Shown here piece after piece: positions 43,414 to 53,488 of a stretch of DNA of 64,000 nucleotides. Under the pieces are notes generated by a model. That model searched no databases and was not told the origin of the DNA. It saw nothing but the letters and a program-made list of their open reading frames with translations. The position numbers were made by a program, and so were the translations under genes. How positions within the stretch are numbered: position 1 is the first letter of the stretch; each line of letters opens with the position of its first letter. The DNA comes from UBA6912 sp963792895 (GTDB lineage: Bacteria > Actinomycetota > Acidimicrobiia > Spongiisociales > UBA5794): NCBI GenBank assembly GCA_963792895.1, contig CAWBYA010000004.1, positions 186,001-250,000 of the forward strand, read 5' to 3'.

Positions 43414-44471
43414 TCAATCTGCTGATTGCGAGTGCCGTCGCCTTCGTGGTGAGCATCCTGCTGACCCCTGCCGCCATACGCGTGTTGCGCAACCGCAACA
43501 TCGGCCAGTTCATCCAGGAGGAGGTGGAGGGTCACAGCCACAAACGGGGCACGCCGACGATGGGTGGCGTCGTCATCTGGATCGCCGTGACGGCAGGCTA
43601 CGTTCTGGCGCACGTGCGGCTCTTCAGTTTCGAGCAGGGTGCCGAGTTGAGCTGGTCGACACCCTCTGCCGAGGGCCTGCTTGCCCTGTTCGGCTTCCTG
43701 GGCATGGGGATCATCGGCTTTCTCGACGACTTCGTGAAGTACGCCCGCAAACAGAACCTCGGACTGTCGAAGCGGTGGAAGTTTCTCGGGCAGCTCGCAG
43801 TCGCAGCACTCTTCGCCTGGGGCGCCGGCGCTGCAGGCGTCGCGACGGAGTTCGTGCTCACGAGGGAATCGGCGATCGACCTCGCCCCATGGATCTACGG
43901 CATCCTCGTGCTCCTCTACCTTTCGGGATCTGCGAACGCCGTCAACCTGACAGACGGGCTGGACGGCCTCGTCGCCGGCTCGGGCTCGCTGGTGTTTGGC
44001 GCCTACGTCCTCATTGCCTTCTGGGAGTTCCGCAACTTCGACGTCTACATGATCGAAGGGGCTCTCGATCTCGGCGTGTTCGCGGCGGCGATCGTGGGGG
44101 CCATCCTCGGCTTCTTGTGGTGGAATGCCGCCCCGGCGAAGATCTTCATGGGGGACAGCGGTTCGCAGGCGCTCGGTGGGGCGCTCGCCTCCCTGGCTCT
44201 CCTGACCGGAACTCACCTCCTGCTCGCGATCCTCGGTGGCCTCTACGTCATGGTCACGGTGTCGGTCATCCTCCAGGTGTTCTCGTTCCGAGTCTTCGGC
44301 AAACGGGTCTTCCTGATGGCGCCACTCCACCACCACTTCGAGCTGAAGGGATGGCCCGAGACGACGGTCATCGTTCGCTTCTGGATCATGTCCGGCATCT
44401 TCGTGGCGGTCGGTGTCGGCTTGTTCTACGCCGACTTTCTGGTCGCCACCGAGGGGGGCATCTCCCCATGA
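43410..44471 (+). CDS. mraY: Phospho-MurNAc-pentapeptide transferase
   Basis: Polytopic membrane enzyme (353 residues, about ten helices) that makes lipid I. Conserved elements: HSHKRGTPTMGGVVIW, FLDDFVKYARKQNLGLSKRW (acidic pair), NAVNLTDGLDGLVAG and FMGDSGSQALGGALA, with HHHFELKGW near the end. All catalytic Asp residues are present. Translationally coupled on both sides. Confidence 0.96.
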   Translation: MINLLIASAVAFVVSILLTPAAIRVLRNRNIGQFIQEEVEGHSHKRGTPTMGGVVIWIAVTAGYVLAHVRLFSFEQGAELSWSTPSAEGLLALFGFLGMGIIGFLDDFVKYARKQNLGLSKRWKFLGQLAVAALFAWGAGAAGVATEFVLTRESAIDLAPWIYGILVLLYLSGSANAVNLTDGLDGLVAGSGSLVFGAYVLIAFWEFRNFDVYMIEGALDLGVFAAAIVGAILGFLWWNAAPAKIFMGDSGSQALGGALASLALLTGTHLLLAILGGLYVMVTVSVILQVFSFRVFGKRVFLMAPLHHHFELKGWPETTVIVRFWIMSGIFVAVGVGLFYADFLVATEGGISP

Positions 44472-45752
44472 GGGTGCTGGTCCTCGGCGGTGCGGTCAGC
44501 GGGCGGGCTGCGGCTCGGCTCGCCATCCGGCTCGGCAACGACGTCACCATCTACGACCGAGACCCGGCGGCCACGGCCGACAGCCCTCCGGACGCCGAGA
44601 TCGTCACCGGGGATTGGGATCGCCGGCTGCTCGACGCCGTCGATCTGGTCGTCACGAGCCCAGGAATCCCCGAGCATGCTCCGCCCATTCGTGATGCGCT
44701 CGAATCTGCGGCGCCGCTCGTCAGCGAGCTGGAGTTCGCCGCGGCCGAGATGACGGCACCCTACGTGGCGATCACGGGCACCAACGGCAAGACCACGGTC
44801 ACTGAGGCGACGGCGGCCATGCTGCGCGCCGGCGGACTGCGGGCATGCGCGGCAGGCAACGTTGGCCTTGCTCTCTCCGATGTCGCCCTCGACGAGTGGG
44901 ATTGCGTCGCGGTCGAGGCATCGAGCTTCCAACTTCGTTTCATCGACCGGTTTCATCCCTGCGCTGCCGCCATCTTGAACGTCGCACCCGACCACCTCGA
45001 CTGGCACGGCAGCTTCATCGCGTATGCGGCTGCCAAAGCCCGTATCTGGCGGAACCAGACGCCGGAAGATGTCCTGGTCTTCGACGCACACGACGCAGGA
45101 GCGGTGCAGGCGGCGGCGGGGGCGCGGGCGCGCAAGGTGGCCGCCAGTGGTGTTCGACGGCCGGCGGGAGGCAACGGCCCCGAAGGTGACCGGCTGGTCA
45201 TCGGCGAGATCACATTCCCGCTTCCGGCCCTCGATGAGATCTGGATGCTGGACCTGACGGTTGCGGCGACGCTCGCTTCCGCAGCAGGCGCACCGGCCCA
45301 TGGCATCGAACGCATCATCTCGGAGTTCTCTCCTGGCGTCCACCGACGCACGGTCGTTGCCGAGCACGACGGGGTGACATGGGTCAATGACTCCAAGGCC
45401 ACCAACCCTCATGCGGCAGTTGCGGCAGCTGCCGCGTATCCCTCCGTCGTCCTGATCGCAGGAGGCCGCAACAAAGGCCTCGACCTGACGCCGGTCGTCG
45501 CCGCGCCCAGTGTTCGCCGGGTCATCGCAATCGGTGAGGCGGCCGCCGAGCTCGCCGCAGCCGGAGGCTCCCGCGTGCGCATCGCTCCAGACTTGCCGTC
45601 CGCCGTTGCACTTGCCGCGTCCGTTCGCGCGTCCGGGCGACACCGTGCTCCTCGCTCCCGGGTGCGCGAGCTTCGACATGTTCGACTCCTACCAGGAGCG
45701 AGGCGAGGCCTTCACCGAGCTCGTCTTGGCACTGATCGGGGGCGCCGGATGA
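44468..45752 (+). CDS. murD: UDP-MurNAc-L-Ala:D-Glu ligase, frameshifted near the end
   Basis: Mur ligase adding D-glutamate. N-terminal RVLVLGGAVSGRAAARLA, SPGIPEHAPP, ATP loop ITGTNGKTTVTEAT, SSFQLRFIDRFHPCAAAILN, NDSKATNPHAAVAAAA and AGGRNKGLDL are all intact. One extra G in a GGG run near 45637 shifts the last 38 codons; removing it restores the family ending GDTVLLAPGCASFDMFDSYQ...RGEAF up to the stop at 45750-45752, which overlaps the ftsW ATG. Most likely a sequencing error. Confidence 0.9.
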
Positions 45753-46927
45753 CGAGCCGAGCTGGGGCCAGCGCCCCACACGCACGAGCGCAGGACCAGC
45801 CGAGGCCGCAGGCAAGGGTCCGCCGCGCCCCCGAGCGCCGTGCCGTGCTGTTGCTGCTGCCCGTTGCCATCCTGCTCGTGATCGGGCTCGGTGCCGTACT
45901 CTCGGCGTCGTCCGTCGTTGCGATCCGTGAGGGGCTCGATCAGTACGCGATCTTCCGCAAGCAGCTTGCGTTCGTCGGTATCGGGGTTGTGGCAATGACG
46001 ATCACTGCCCGCATCCCGTACCGCTGGTACGCCCGGATCGCCCCGATCCTGCTCATCCTGGCCGTTGCCGGGCTGATCGCGACCATGTTCGTAGGTTCGG
46101 TGCGGGGCGGGTCGCGGCGCTGGATCGAGCTGGGTCCCATCACGCTGCAGGCATCGGAGTTCGCCAAGTTCGCCGTCGTCGTATTCCTCAGCGCTGCACT
46201 GACACGCAAGGAGCGACATCTCGGCACTTTCTCTCACGTCTTCTGGCCACTCGCCGTTTCGCTCGGCTCGGTCAGCGTGTTGCTCCTGCGCCAACCCGAT
46301 CTCGGCACGGCACTGCTGATCGCCGGCGCGGCATTTGCCGTTCTGCTCGCCTCTGCAGCGCCGCTCAGGCACATCGCCGCTCTCGGTGGGGCGGGGGCGC
46401 TGGCTGCGGTTGGGCTTGCGATCGCCGAGCCGTATCGATTGGAGCGGGTGTTGTCGTTCCTCGATCCCAACCCCGACCGTCTCGACGAAGGGCTGCAGGC
46501 CTTTCAGAGCCTCGTTGCCTTGGGGACCGGAGGGATCTTCGGCGTTGGTCTCGGGGCAAGCCGAGCCCGCTGGTCGTTCTTGCCCAATGCCCACACCGAT
46601 TTCATCTTCGCCATCATCGGGGAAGAGACGGGGCTTGCCGGTTCGCTCACGGTCCTCGCGCTGTTCGTCGTCTTCGCCGTCGTCGGCACGGTTGTCGCAC
46701 TCCGCGCCGCTGACCCCTTTGGCAGGCTCGTGGCAACCGGGATCGTGACCTGGCTGTCGCTCCAGGCGATCGTCAACATCGGCGGCGTGGTCAAGGCACT
46801 GCCGATCACCGGTGTGCCCTTGCCGTTCGTCTCCGCCGGAGGCAGCGCGATGATCGTGAACCTCGCCGTCGTCGGGGTGCTCGTGAACATTGCTCGCAAT
46901 GGTCTGCCTGCTGAGCGGAGAGCCGCG
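45749..46927 (+). CDS. ftsW: Lipid II polymerase (SEDS glycosyltransferase), no stop before murG
   Basis: SEDS-family septal peptidoglycan glycosyltransferase with a long basic, Pro/Ala-rich N-terminal region and ten hydrophobic segments. Family motifs: GSRRWIELGPITLQASEFAK, RQPDLGTALLI, NAHTDFIFAIIGEETGLAG and GVPLPFVSAGGSAMIVNLAV. The frame runs on without a stop into the murG start (GLPAERRAAMTYAF). In the neighbouring frames a TGA overlapping the murG ATG, or an earlier TGA after SAC, would give a normal end. A one-base error or a genuine FtsW-MurG fusion are both possible. Confidence 0.88.
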
Positions 46928-48013
46928 ATGACCTACGCGTTCGCAGCAGCGGGTACGGGGGGTCACGTCTACCCTGCGATAGCGGTCGCAGACGCCTTGG
47001 TCGCCGAGGGTGTCGAGCGCAGACGACATCGTGTTCTTCGGCGGCGATCGTATGGAAGCCGAGACGGTGCCGGCCGCCGGCTATCGTTTCGTCGGCGTCG
47101 AGATCCGCGGCTTGCGGCGGTCGCTCAGTCCCGCAAATCTCGCGTTGCCGGGACTCGTGCGTGAGGGCGACTCGGCGCATCGACGGACGAGATGCGGCCT
47201 CGGCAACACCAAGCGTCGCGACGTGTTCGGCGGCTATGTCTCGGTCCCGGCCGGCTCGCCGCTCGCCGGGTCGGGGCCGGCCTCTTCCTTCATGAGCAGA
47301 ACGCCGCCCCCGGGACTCGCCAATCGCTGCTGGCCCGCCGGACGCAGACGAGCTTCGTGGCCTTTCCCGGCCGCTGCCGGCGACTTCGCAACGCCGTCGT
47401 GGTCGGTAATCCGCTGCGAGCGTCGCTCAGCGACTTCGATCGTGACGCGCTCGCCGCGCGAGCCCGCGATCGCTACGACCTGCCGAGAGGTCACACGGTG
47501 CTCGGCGTGCTCGGCGGCAGCCTCGGCGCTCGGGTGCTGAACGAAGTGACGGTCCGCGTCGCCGACGACGTCGACCCAGATCGTATCGCGATCGTCCACC
47601 TCACGGGAGCTGCGCACCACGAGACCGTTGCCGCAGAGGCGGCGCTGTCGACGGTCACGTGGCGTACCGTGCCGTTCGAAACCGAGATGCAGTACTTCTA
47701 CGCGGCCGCCGACCTCGTGCTCGGCCGGGCAGGAGCGCTGACGATCAGTGAACTGGCGGCCACCGGCACGCCCGCAGTCGTCGTTCCGCTCGCCGCCGTC
47801 TCCCAGGAAGGCAATGCTGCGTATCTCGCCGCAGGCGGGGGCGTAGTGGTCGTTCCTGAGGCCGAGATCGATCGAGTGCCGGTGGAGATCGAGCAGTTGC
47901 TCGCCGACGAGCCGCGAAGGACGAAGATGGCAGCCGCAAATGCTGCGCTGTCGGCCCCCAATGCCGCCCTGGACATTGCCCGCACCCTGATTGTCGAGGC
48001 ACACCGTGACTGA
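46928..48013 (+). CDS. murG: Lipid II synthase (UDP-GlcNAc transferase), multiply frameshifted
   Basis: GT28 glycosyltransferase that turns lipid I into lipid II at the inner membrane face. Pieces in three frames give the whole family pattern: MTYAFAAAGTGGHVYPAIAV, then ADDIVFFGGDRMEAETVPAA, FGGYVSVPAG, LFLHEQNAAPG, then an unbroken C-terminal half (VLGVLGGSLGARVLNE, LVLGRAGALTISELAATGTP). At least four one-base changes fall between about 47000 and 47350, mostly in G/C runs. As read the gene is broken; the intact motifs argue for errors in the sequence. Confidence 0.85.
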
Positions 48014-49392
48014 TCTCCAGCCGCTGCAACTCCCCGGGCAAGCGGGTCCACCTCATTGGTGCCGGGGGGGCCGGCATGAGTCCGCTCGCCAAGATCCTCG
48101 CCGGGCTCGGCTACGACGTGAGCGGCTCAGACCTCAAGCCGGGCCGACCGCTCGATGCACTCGGGCGACCTCGGAATCACCACATGGATCGGGCACCGCC
48201 CGGGGGCCATGGCGAACGTCGACCTCGTGGTCGCCTCGTCGGCCGTGCCGCCACACGACGCTGAGATCGAAGCCGCACGAGGCCTCGGTGTCGCCGTCTG
48301 GATGCGGCCCCGATTGCTGGAGGTGCTCACGGCATGGCGACCCGCGATTGGGCTCGCCGGCACGCACGGAAAGACCACCAGCACGGCAATGACTGTCACA
48401 GCGCTGCGCAGCATCGGGGCCGACCCCACCTTCATCGTCGGCGGCCAGATGGCTGCGCTCAACACCGGCGCTCACCTCGGTGCGGGCGAAGAGTTCGTGC
48501 TCGAGGCCGACGAAGCCTTCGGAACGTTCCGACATCTCCACCTCTCGTCGCTGCTGGTGACCAACGTCGAGGCCGACCATCTCGACTACTACGGCTCATT
48601 GGCAGCGCTGGAGGAGGCGTTTGCGCTGGTAGCGAACCGCGTCGCCGGAGTTGGTCGTCGGCTGCATCGACGATCCGGGTGTCCGGCGCCTCGGCCAACG
48701 CGTCGACCTCGTCACCTATGGCACCGATCCCGGCGCCGCCTGGCGAATCACCGACCTCGACCACGGCTCAGGCGATGTGTCGTTCCGACTCGTCGGACCG
48801 GCGGGTGAGGATCAACCGGTCACGGTGCCGCTGCCCGGGACGCACGCGCACGCAACGCAGCAGGTGTGCTCGCTCTCCTCTCGATCGCAGGCTTCGACCT
48901 CGCCGGTGCGGCCGCCGGCCTCCGTGACTTCCGCGGCGTGCGTCGGCGCTTCGAAGTCCGAGGCAAGGTTCGCGGTATCACCGTCGTCGACGACTACGCA
49001 CACCATCCGACCGAGATCGGTGTCACGATCTCGGCAGGCAGGCAAGGGGGCTGGAATCGGGTACTCGCGGTGTTTCAGCCGCACCGCTACACGCCGAACG
49101 GCCAATCTCGGGCCTGAGTTCGGCGCCCCCCTCGCCGCCGCAGATTCCGTCATCGTCACCGACGTGTACGCCGCGGATGAGACCCCGATACCGGGCGTGA
49201 CGGGCAAACTCGTCGCAGAGGCGGTCGCGGCTGCCGGTGGTTCGGTCTCGTATGTTCCCGCGCTCGTCGGACGTGCCCGACCGGGTGGTCGCGATGGCAC
49301 GACCGGGCGACCTCGTGCTGCTCCTCGGTGCGGGCGACATAACCGGCATGGCCGAGCCGCTGCTCGCCGCGATAGGAGGCGCAGCCCGATGA
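48006..49392 (+). CDS. murC: UDP-MurNAc:L-Ala ligase, six frame changes
   Basis: Mur ligase adding the first L-Ala. GTG 48006 overlaps the murG stop. Segments in successive frames read HLIGAGGAGMSPLAKILAGL, GITTWIGHRPGAMANVD, AGTHGKTTSTAMTV (ATP loop), EADEAFGTFRHLHLSSLLVT, NVEADHLDYYGS, VDDYAHHPTEIGVTI and VFQPHRY, up to a stop overlapping the murB ATG. Six frame changes (near 48038, 48164, 48650, 48860, 49090 and 49265) are needed; the first two are extra bases in G runs. Coding content is complete, so sequencing error is by far the simplest reading. Confidence 0.85.
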
Positions 49393-50312
49393 GCACTTCA
49401 CGCCTCGTCGAGTCGGGGCTGCTTCGTCGCAACGTGGCGCTCGCTCCCATGACCACCTACCGGCTGGGTGGCGACGCCGCATGGTTTGCGGAGCCGTCGA
49501 ATGAGGCCGAGCTCGCCGCCGTCCTCGAGGCCGCTCGCGAGATGAGCAGCCGAGTTGTGGTTCTCGGGCGGGGAAGCAACGTCGTGGTTGCCGACGCTGG
49601 CGTCGATGCTCTCGTGATCCATCTGGTTGGCGCATTCGGGGATGTCATCGTCGGAGACGACGGCGTGGTAGCCGCCGGTGGGGGAGCTCAGCTCGCCAAG
49701 GTGGCGCGAACCAGCGTCGAAGCCGATCGAGGCGGTCTCGAATTCCTCGTCGGCATCCCAGGGTCGGTGGGCGGGGCGGTACGCATGAATGCGGGATGCC
49801 TCGGCACCGAGACCGCAGACGTCGTCATCGACGTGCAGATCGTCAACGCTGAGACCGGCGAGTCGGCCGTTCGCTCACCATCCGATCTCGCCATGGCATA
49901 TCGGTCGTCGAACGTGGCCGGCCACGAGATCGTCGTCTCGGCTCGCTTCGCCACCCAACCCCAGCCCGCCGAGGCGGGGCTCGCCCGCATTCGTGAGGTC
50001 ACACGGTGGCGGCGCGAAACCCAGCCCGGAGGGACGCTCAATGCGGGGAGCGTGTTCAAGAACCCACCCGGCGATGCGGCGGGTCGCATCATCGATTCCC
50101 TCGGGCTCAAAGGGCTCCGCTGCGGCGGCGCCGTGGTGTCGAGCAGACATGCGAACTTCTTCGAAGCCGACCCGGGCACTACGGCCCAGGACATCCACGA
50201 CCTCGTCGGTGCCGTCCGTCGTCGGGTGGCGGCTGCAACCGGGATAGGTCTCGAGGCTGAGGTCAAGTTCCTCGGCGCGTTCGATGAGCCTCGCGTCGGG
50301 CCGGCGTCGTGA
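49389..50312 (+). CDS. murB: UDP-N-acetylenolpyruvoylglucosamine reductase
   Basis: FAD enzyme that makes UDP-MurNAc. 307 residues: TTYRLGGDAAWFAEPS, FAD loop VVLGRGSNVVVADAGVD, GIPGSVGGAVRMNAGCLG, AYRSSNV, catalytic Ser in NAGSVFKNPPGDAAG and the final Glu in LEAEVKFLG. ATGA overlap with murC and GTG overlap with ftsQ. This gene is intact, unlike its two upstream neighbours. Confidence 0.94.
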   Translation: MSTSRLVESGLLRRNVALAPMTTYRLGGDAAWFAEPSNEAELAAVLEAAREMSSRVVVLGRGSNVVVADAGVDALVIHLVGAFGDVIVGDDGVVAAGGGAQLAKVARTSVEADRGGLEFLVGIPGSVGGAVRMNAGCLGTETADVVIDVQIVNAETGESAVRSPSDLAMAYRSSNVAGHEIVVSARFATQPQPAEAGLARIREVTRWRRETQPGGTLNAGSVFKNPPGDAAGRIIDSLGLKGLRCGGAVVSSRHANFFEADPGTTAQDIHDLVGAVRRRVAAATGIGLEAEVKFLGAFDEPRVGPAS

Positions 50313-51109
50313 AGACCGTCGTCGACCCCCGCATCACTGCGAGGCGCACCCAGGTTCGTGAGACATGGGCGCGGCGCAGGCTCCGGTGGATCGTCGCCCT
50401 CGTCTCGATCGTGATCGGCATCGGCATCGGCATCGCCCTCGTGCAGTCGCCGTGGCTCGCCGTACGCACCGTGAGGGTGTTCGGGGCGGTGCACGCCCCC
50501 GTCGTCGACATCCTCGCCGATCACAGGGTCACTGCAGGGGTGCCGACGATATCGATCCGGCCCTCGGTCATCGAAGAAGCCATCGAACGCGACCCGTGGG
50601 TGGCGATCGCCGACGTCAAGGTCACATGGCCCGGCACGGTCGAGGCGACGGTGATCGAGCGAGTTCCCGCCGGGTGGATCGAGACACCGGCAGGGTGGAT
50701 CCTCGTGTCCGCGGACGGCGTTGCCGTGGCCACGGGTGAGCCTGGCCGAGGTGAACCTCTAGTCGAGGCAAAGATCGGCCCGCTCGTGCCCGGCGACGAG
50801 ATCGCCGATCCCGACATCGTTGCCGGCTTCGAGTTCCTCGCCCTTCTCCCACCCGAGTTCGCTGCCGGTGCATCGGTGCGGGATGCCGTACTCGGGCTCG
50901 AAGCGACCGTTGCCGGGCACCGGGTGTTGTTGGGAAACCGTCGCGACATGGAGGCGAAGGCGGCGACGCTCGTCGCCATGCTGGGCGACGGGATCACCGA
51001 AGGAGCAACCGTGAACATCGTCTCGCCGACGAGGCCGGCAGTGGCCAACCCTCAACCATTAGTTGAGGGTACGGGAGAAGATGTTTCATCATCTGACGAT
51101 TCAGGGTAA
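50309..51109 (+). CDS. ftsQ: Division protein FtsQ/DivIB
   Basis: Bitopic division protein of 266 residues: basic N-terminus (TARRTQVRETWARRRLRW), a membrane helix rich in Ile/Gly (IVALVSIVIGIGIGIALV), the POTRA domain (AVRTVRVFGAVHAPVVDILA), then the beta domain with GWIETPAGWILVSADGVAV. The acidic Ser-rich tail is unusual but harmless. GTG start overlapping murB. The last codons contain the palindrome at 51048-51070. Confidence 0.88.
   Translation: MKTVVDPRITARRTQVRETWARRRLRWIVALVSIVIGIGIGIALVQSPWLAVRTVRVFGAVHAPVVDILADHRVTAGVPTISIRPSVIEEAIERDPWVAIADVKVTWPGTVEATVIERVPAGWIETPAGWILVSADGVAVATGEPGRGEPLVEAKIGPLVPGDEIADPDIVAGFEFLALLPPEFAAGASVRDAVLGLEATVAGHRVLLGNRRDMEAKAATLVAMLGDGITEGATVNIVSPTRPAVANPQPLVEGTGEDVSSSDDSG
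51048..51070. promoter_or_regulatory. 23-bp palindrome upstream of ftsZ
   Basis: Perfect 9-bp arms (ACCCTCAAC and GTTGAGGGT) around CATTA, inside the end of ftsQ and about 80 bp before the ftsZ start. No T-run follows, so it is not a terminator. A possible -10 (TAACGT, 51107-51112) lies downstream. An operator or RNA hairpin controlling ftsZ is plausible. Confidence 0.6.
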
Positions 51110-51149
51110 CGTAGAGGTCGAGCCTCACGGGAGTTGGAGCTACGTGACG

Positions 51150-52214
51150 ATGGAAATGCGCAGTCCCCAGAACTACCTGGCAGTCATCAAGGTCGTCGGC
51201 GTTGGCGGCGGCGGTGTCAACGCCGTCAACCGTATGGTCGAGGCCGGCATCGGCGGCGTTGAGTTCATCGCCATCAACACCGACGCCCAAGTACTGCTGA
51301 TGTCGGATGCCGACGTGAAGTTGGACATCGGGCGAGAGACCACTCGCGGTCTCGGCGCCGGCGCCGATCCCGAGGTCGGCCGAGAGGCCGCCGAGGCCCA
51401 CCGCGACGAGATCGAGGACGCCCTCAAGGGTGCGGACATGGTCTTCATAACCGCAGGCGAAGGCGGCGGAACCGGTACGGGAGCCGCCCCGGTTGTTGCC
51501 GAGGTTGCACGGTCGATCGGTTCGCTCACCGTCGGCGTCGTCACCCGACCGTTCGGCTTCGAAGGGCGCCGTCGCTCCGTGCAGGCCGAGCAGGGTATCC
51601 AGACGCTCAAGCAGGCGGTCGACACGCTCATCATCATCCCCAACGAGCGCTTGCTCGAGATGACCGACGAGAACACGGCCGTCGTTCAGGCCTTCCGTAT
51701 GGCCGATGAGGTTCTCACCAGCGGCGTGCGCGGGATCACAGATCTCATCACGACCCCTGGGCTCATCAACGTCGACTTCGCGGACGTCAAAGCCGTCATG
51801 GCAGAGGCCGGCTCGGCGGTGATGGGCATCGGATCCTCGACCGGTGAGAACCGGTCGCAACAGGCCGCCAACAAGGCCATCTCGAGTCCGCTGCTCGAAA
51901 CGTCGATGGAAGGCGCCAGGGGCGTGTTGCTCTCTATCGCCGGACCGTCGGATATGACTTTGCACGAGGTGTCCACGGCAGCCTCGATGATCTCGGACCA
52001 CAGCGATGCGGACGCAAACATCATCTTCGGAGCGGTAGTCGACGACAACCTCGGCGACGAGATGCGGGTCACCGTCATCGCCGCCGGCTTCGACCGTGAC
52101 CGCCGTACTCCGGTACGCACGAGCGCCTATCCGGCCGGCGTCCCCTCCCGCAGCGAGCCGAGCGCTTCCGGCGACCCCGACGATGTCGACATCCCGGGGT
52201 TCGTCCAGGGATGA
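51150..52214 (+). CDS. ftsZ: Division protein FtsZ
   Basis: Tubulin-like GTPase that builds the Z ring. 354 residues: VVGVGGGGVNAVNRMVEAG, the GTP signature AGEGGGTGTGAAPVVAEVA, T7 loop VDFADVKAVMAEAG, and a short linker ending in the conserved tail DDVDIPGFVQG that binds partners such as SepF. ATG 51150 fits the family N-terminus; the frame is open to 51063, and a GTG at 51144 lies closer to a GGAG. No ftsA is present, as usual in actinobacteria. Overlaps pgeF as ATGA. Confidence 0.96.
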   Translation: MEMRSPQNYLAVIKVVGVGGGGVNAVNRMVEAGIGGVEFIAINTDAQVLLMSDADVKLDIGRETTRGLGAGADPEVGREAAEAHRDEIEDALKGADMVFITAGEGGGTGTGAAPVVAEVARSIGSLTVGVVTRPFGFEGRRRSVQAEQGIQTLKQAVDTLIIIPNERLLEMTDENTAVVQAFRMADEVLTSGVRGITDLITTPGLINVDFADVKAVMAEAGSAVMGIGSSTGENRSQQAANKAISSPLLETSMEGARGVLLSIAGPSDMTLHEVSTAASMISDHSDADANIIFGAVVDDNLGDEMRVTVIAAGFDRDRRTPVRTSAYPAGVPSRSEPSASGDPDDVDIPGFVQG

Positions 52215-52837
52215 TTCGTCCCCCCGGATGGGACGGCGTCCTGTTCGGCACGGCCGCCGAGGGCGATGGACGTTCCGACCGAGCGGCGCGTCGCGCATTC
52301 GAGGCGGCAGGTGCACCCCATGAATGGGCATTCGTGACACAAGTCCACGGCGCCGCCGTCGCCGACGCCGTCCGCCCAGGGAACCTCGGAGAGGCGGACG
52401 CCATCCATGTCGAGACACCCGGTCTGGCCCTCACGGTGGCGACGGCAGATTGCCTGCCGATCGTGATCTCAGGTGAAGGCTGTACCGCCATCGTCCATGC
52501 TGGATGGAGGGGGCTTGCCGCAGGCGTGGTCTCGGCAACACTGGACACGCTGCGGCGGCGGGGGCTCGAGCCTGCCCGAGCTGCGGTAGGGCCGTGCATC
52601 GGCCCCTGCTGTTACGAAGTAGGACCCGAGGTGCGTGAGCGCTTCCCAGGTTTCTTGAAGACGACCACGTGGGGCACGCCGAGCCTCGATCTGCGGGCTG
52701 CGGCGCGAGACGAGCTGCGCGGCCTCGAGATCTGGGAGAGTGACCGTTGCACCATGACCGATCCGGCGCTGGTCTCGTACCGACGGAATCGCACGACCAA
52801 GCGGCAAGTAGCGGTGGCATGGTTGCCGATCGGCTGA
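52211..52837 (+). CDS. pgeF: Peptidoglycan editing factor (YfiH/laccase-domain)
   Basis: Zn-dependent amidase-like protein of the YfiH family (208 residues), which in E. coli corrects mis-incorporated L-Ser in muropeptide precursors. Metal and catalytic residues are seen in TQVHGAAVADA, VATADCLPIVI and VHAGWRGLAAG, then GPCIGPCCYEVG. It is coupled to ftsZ by ATGA, and the downstream yggS start lies inside its end. Confidence 0.9.
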   Translation: MIRPPGWDGVLFGTAAEGDGRSDRAARRAFEAAGAPHEWAFVTQVHGAAVADAVRPGNLGEADAIHVETPGLALTVATADCLPIVISGEGCTAIVHAGWRGLAAGVVSATLDTLRRRGLEPARAAVGPCIGPCCYEVGPEVRERFPGFLKTTTWGTPSLDLRAAARDELRGLEIWESDRCTMTDPALVSYRRNRTTKRQVAVAWLPIG

Positions 52838-53480
52838 GGCAGGTCCTCGCCCGGGTCTCTGCGGCCGCCGAGCGAGCGGCTCGCGACCCGCAGACGTGAC
52901 GCTCGTCGCCGTGTCGAAGGGGCAACCGATCGCATCGATCGCCGAGGCGTACGCGGCAGGCCACCGCGACTTCGGCGAGAACCGGGCCGAGGAGCTCGTC
53001 GGGAAGGTGCCTCGGCTCCCGGAGGACATTCGCTGGCACTTCATCGGCTCCCTTCAGAGCAGAAAGGCAAAGGTCGTGCGTCCCGCCACGTACCTGCTGC
53101 ACTCGGTCGATCGCATCTCCCTCGTTCGGGCATGGGCGCGGGATTGGGCGGAGCCGCCACCGGTCCTCGTTCAGGTCAACGTCGCCGAGGAGCCGCAGAA
53201 GCACGGCGCTCCACCGCCCGAGGTCGGCGGCCTGCTGGCCGCCCTCGAAGAGGCGGACCTCGTGTGTCGCGGGCTGATGACCATTCCGCCACAGCCGGTG
53301 TCGCCTGAAGACAGCCGTCCCTGGTTCCGGCGCCTCGTCGAGCTCCGCAACGAATGGCAGGCGCAGTACCCCTCGCTGGTGGAGCTCTCGATGGGTATGA
53401 CGGACGACTTCGAGGTCGCCGTTGAGGAAGGTGCCACCGTGATCCGTGTTGGACGGGCTATCTTTGGTCCCCGGGAATGA
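52819..53480 (+). CDS. yggS: PLP homeostasis protein (YggS/PLPBP), frameshifted
   Basis: Pyridoxal-phosphate-binding protein (alanine racemase N-terminal fold, no catalysis) that controls free PLP. PLP lysine in TLVAVSKGQPI, FGENRAEELVGK, WHFIGSLQSRKAK, and SMGMTDDFEVAVEEGATVIR at the end. The first 26 codons from ATG 52819 (MVADRLRQVLARVSAAAERA) meet the rest if one G is restored at about 52895. As read, a TGA stops the short frame and GTG 52896 would start a truncated protein. Confidence 0.88.
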
Positions 53481-53488
53481 GGTAACTG

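Noticed and set aside
43775..47164. A single 1129-codon open frame spanning mraY to murG
   Set aside because: It starts out of frame inside mraY and joins murD, ftsW and the murG start; the parts are separate genes, and the length comes from high GC and a lost stop.
45749..49392. murG and murC as true pseudogenes
   Set aside because: Essential genes with all motifs intact; changes that could be resolved are mostly single bases in G/C runs, so sequence errors fit better.
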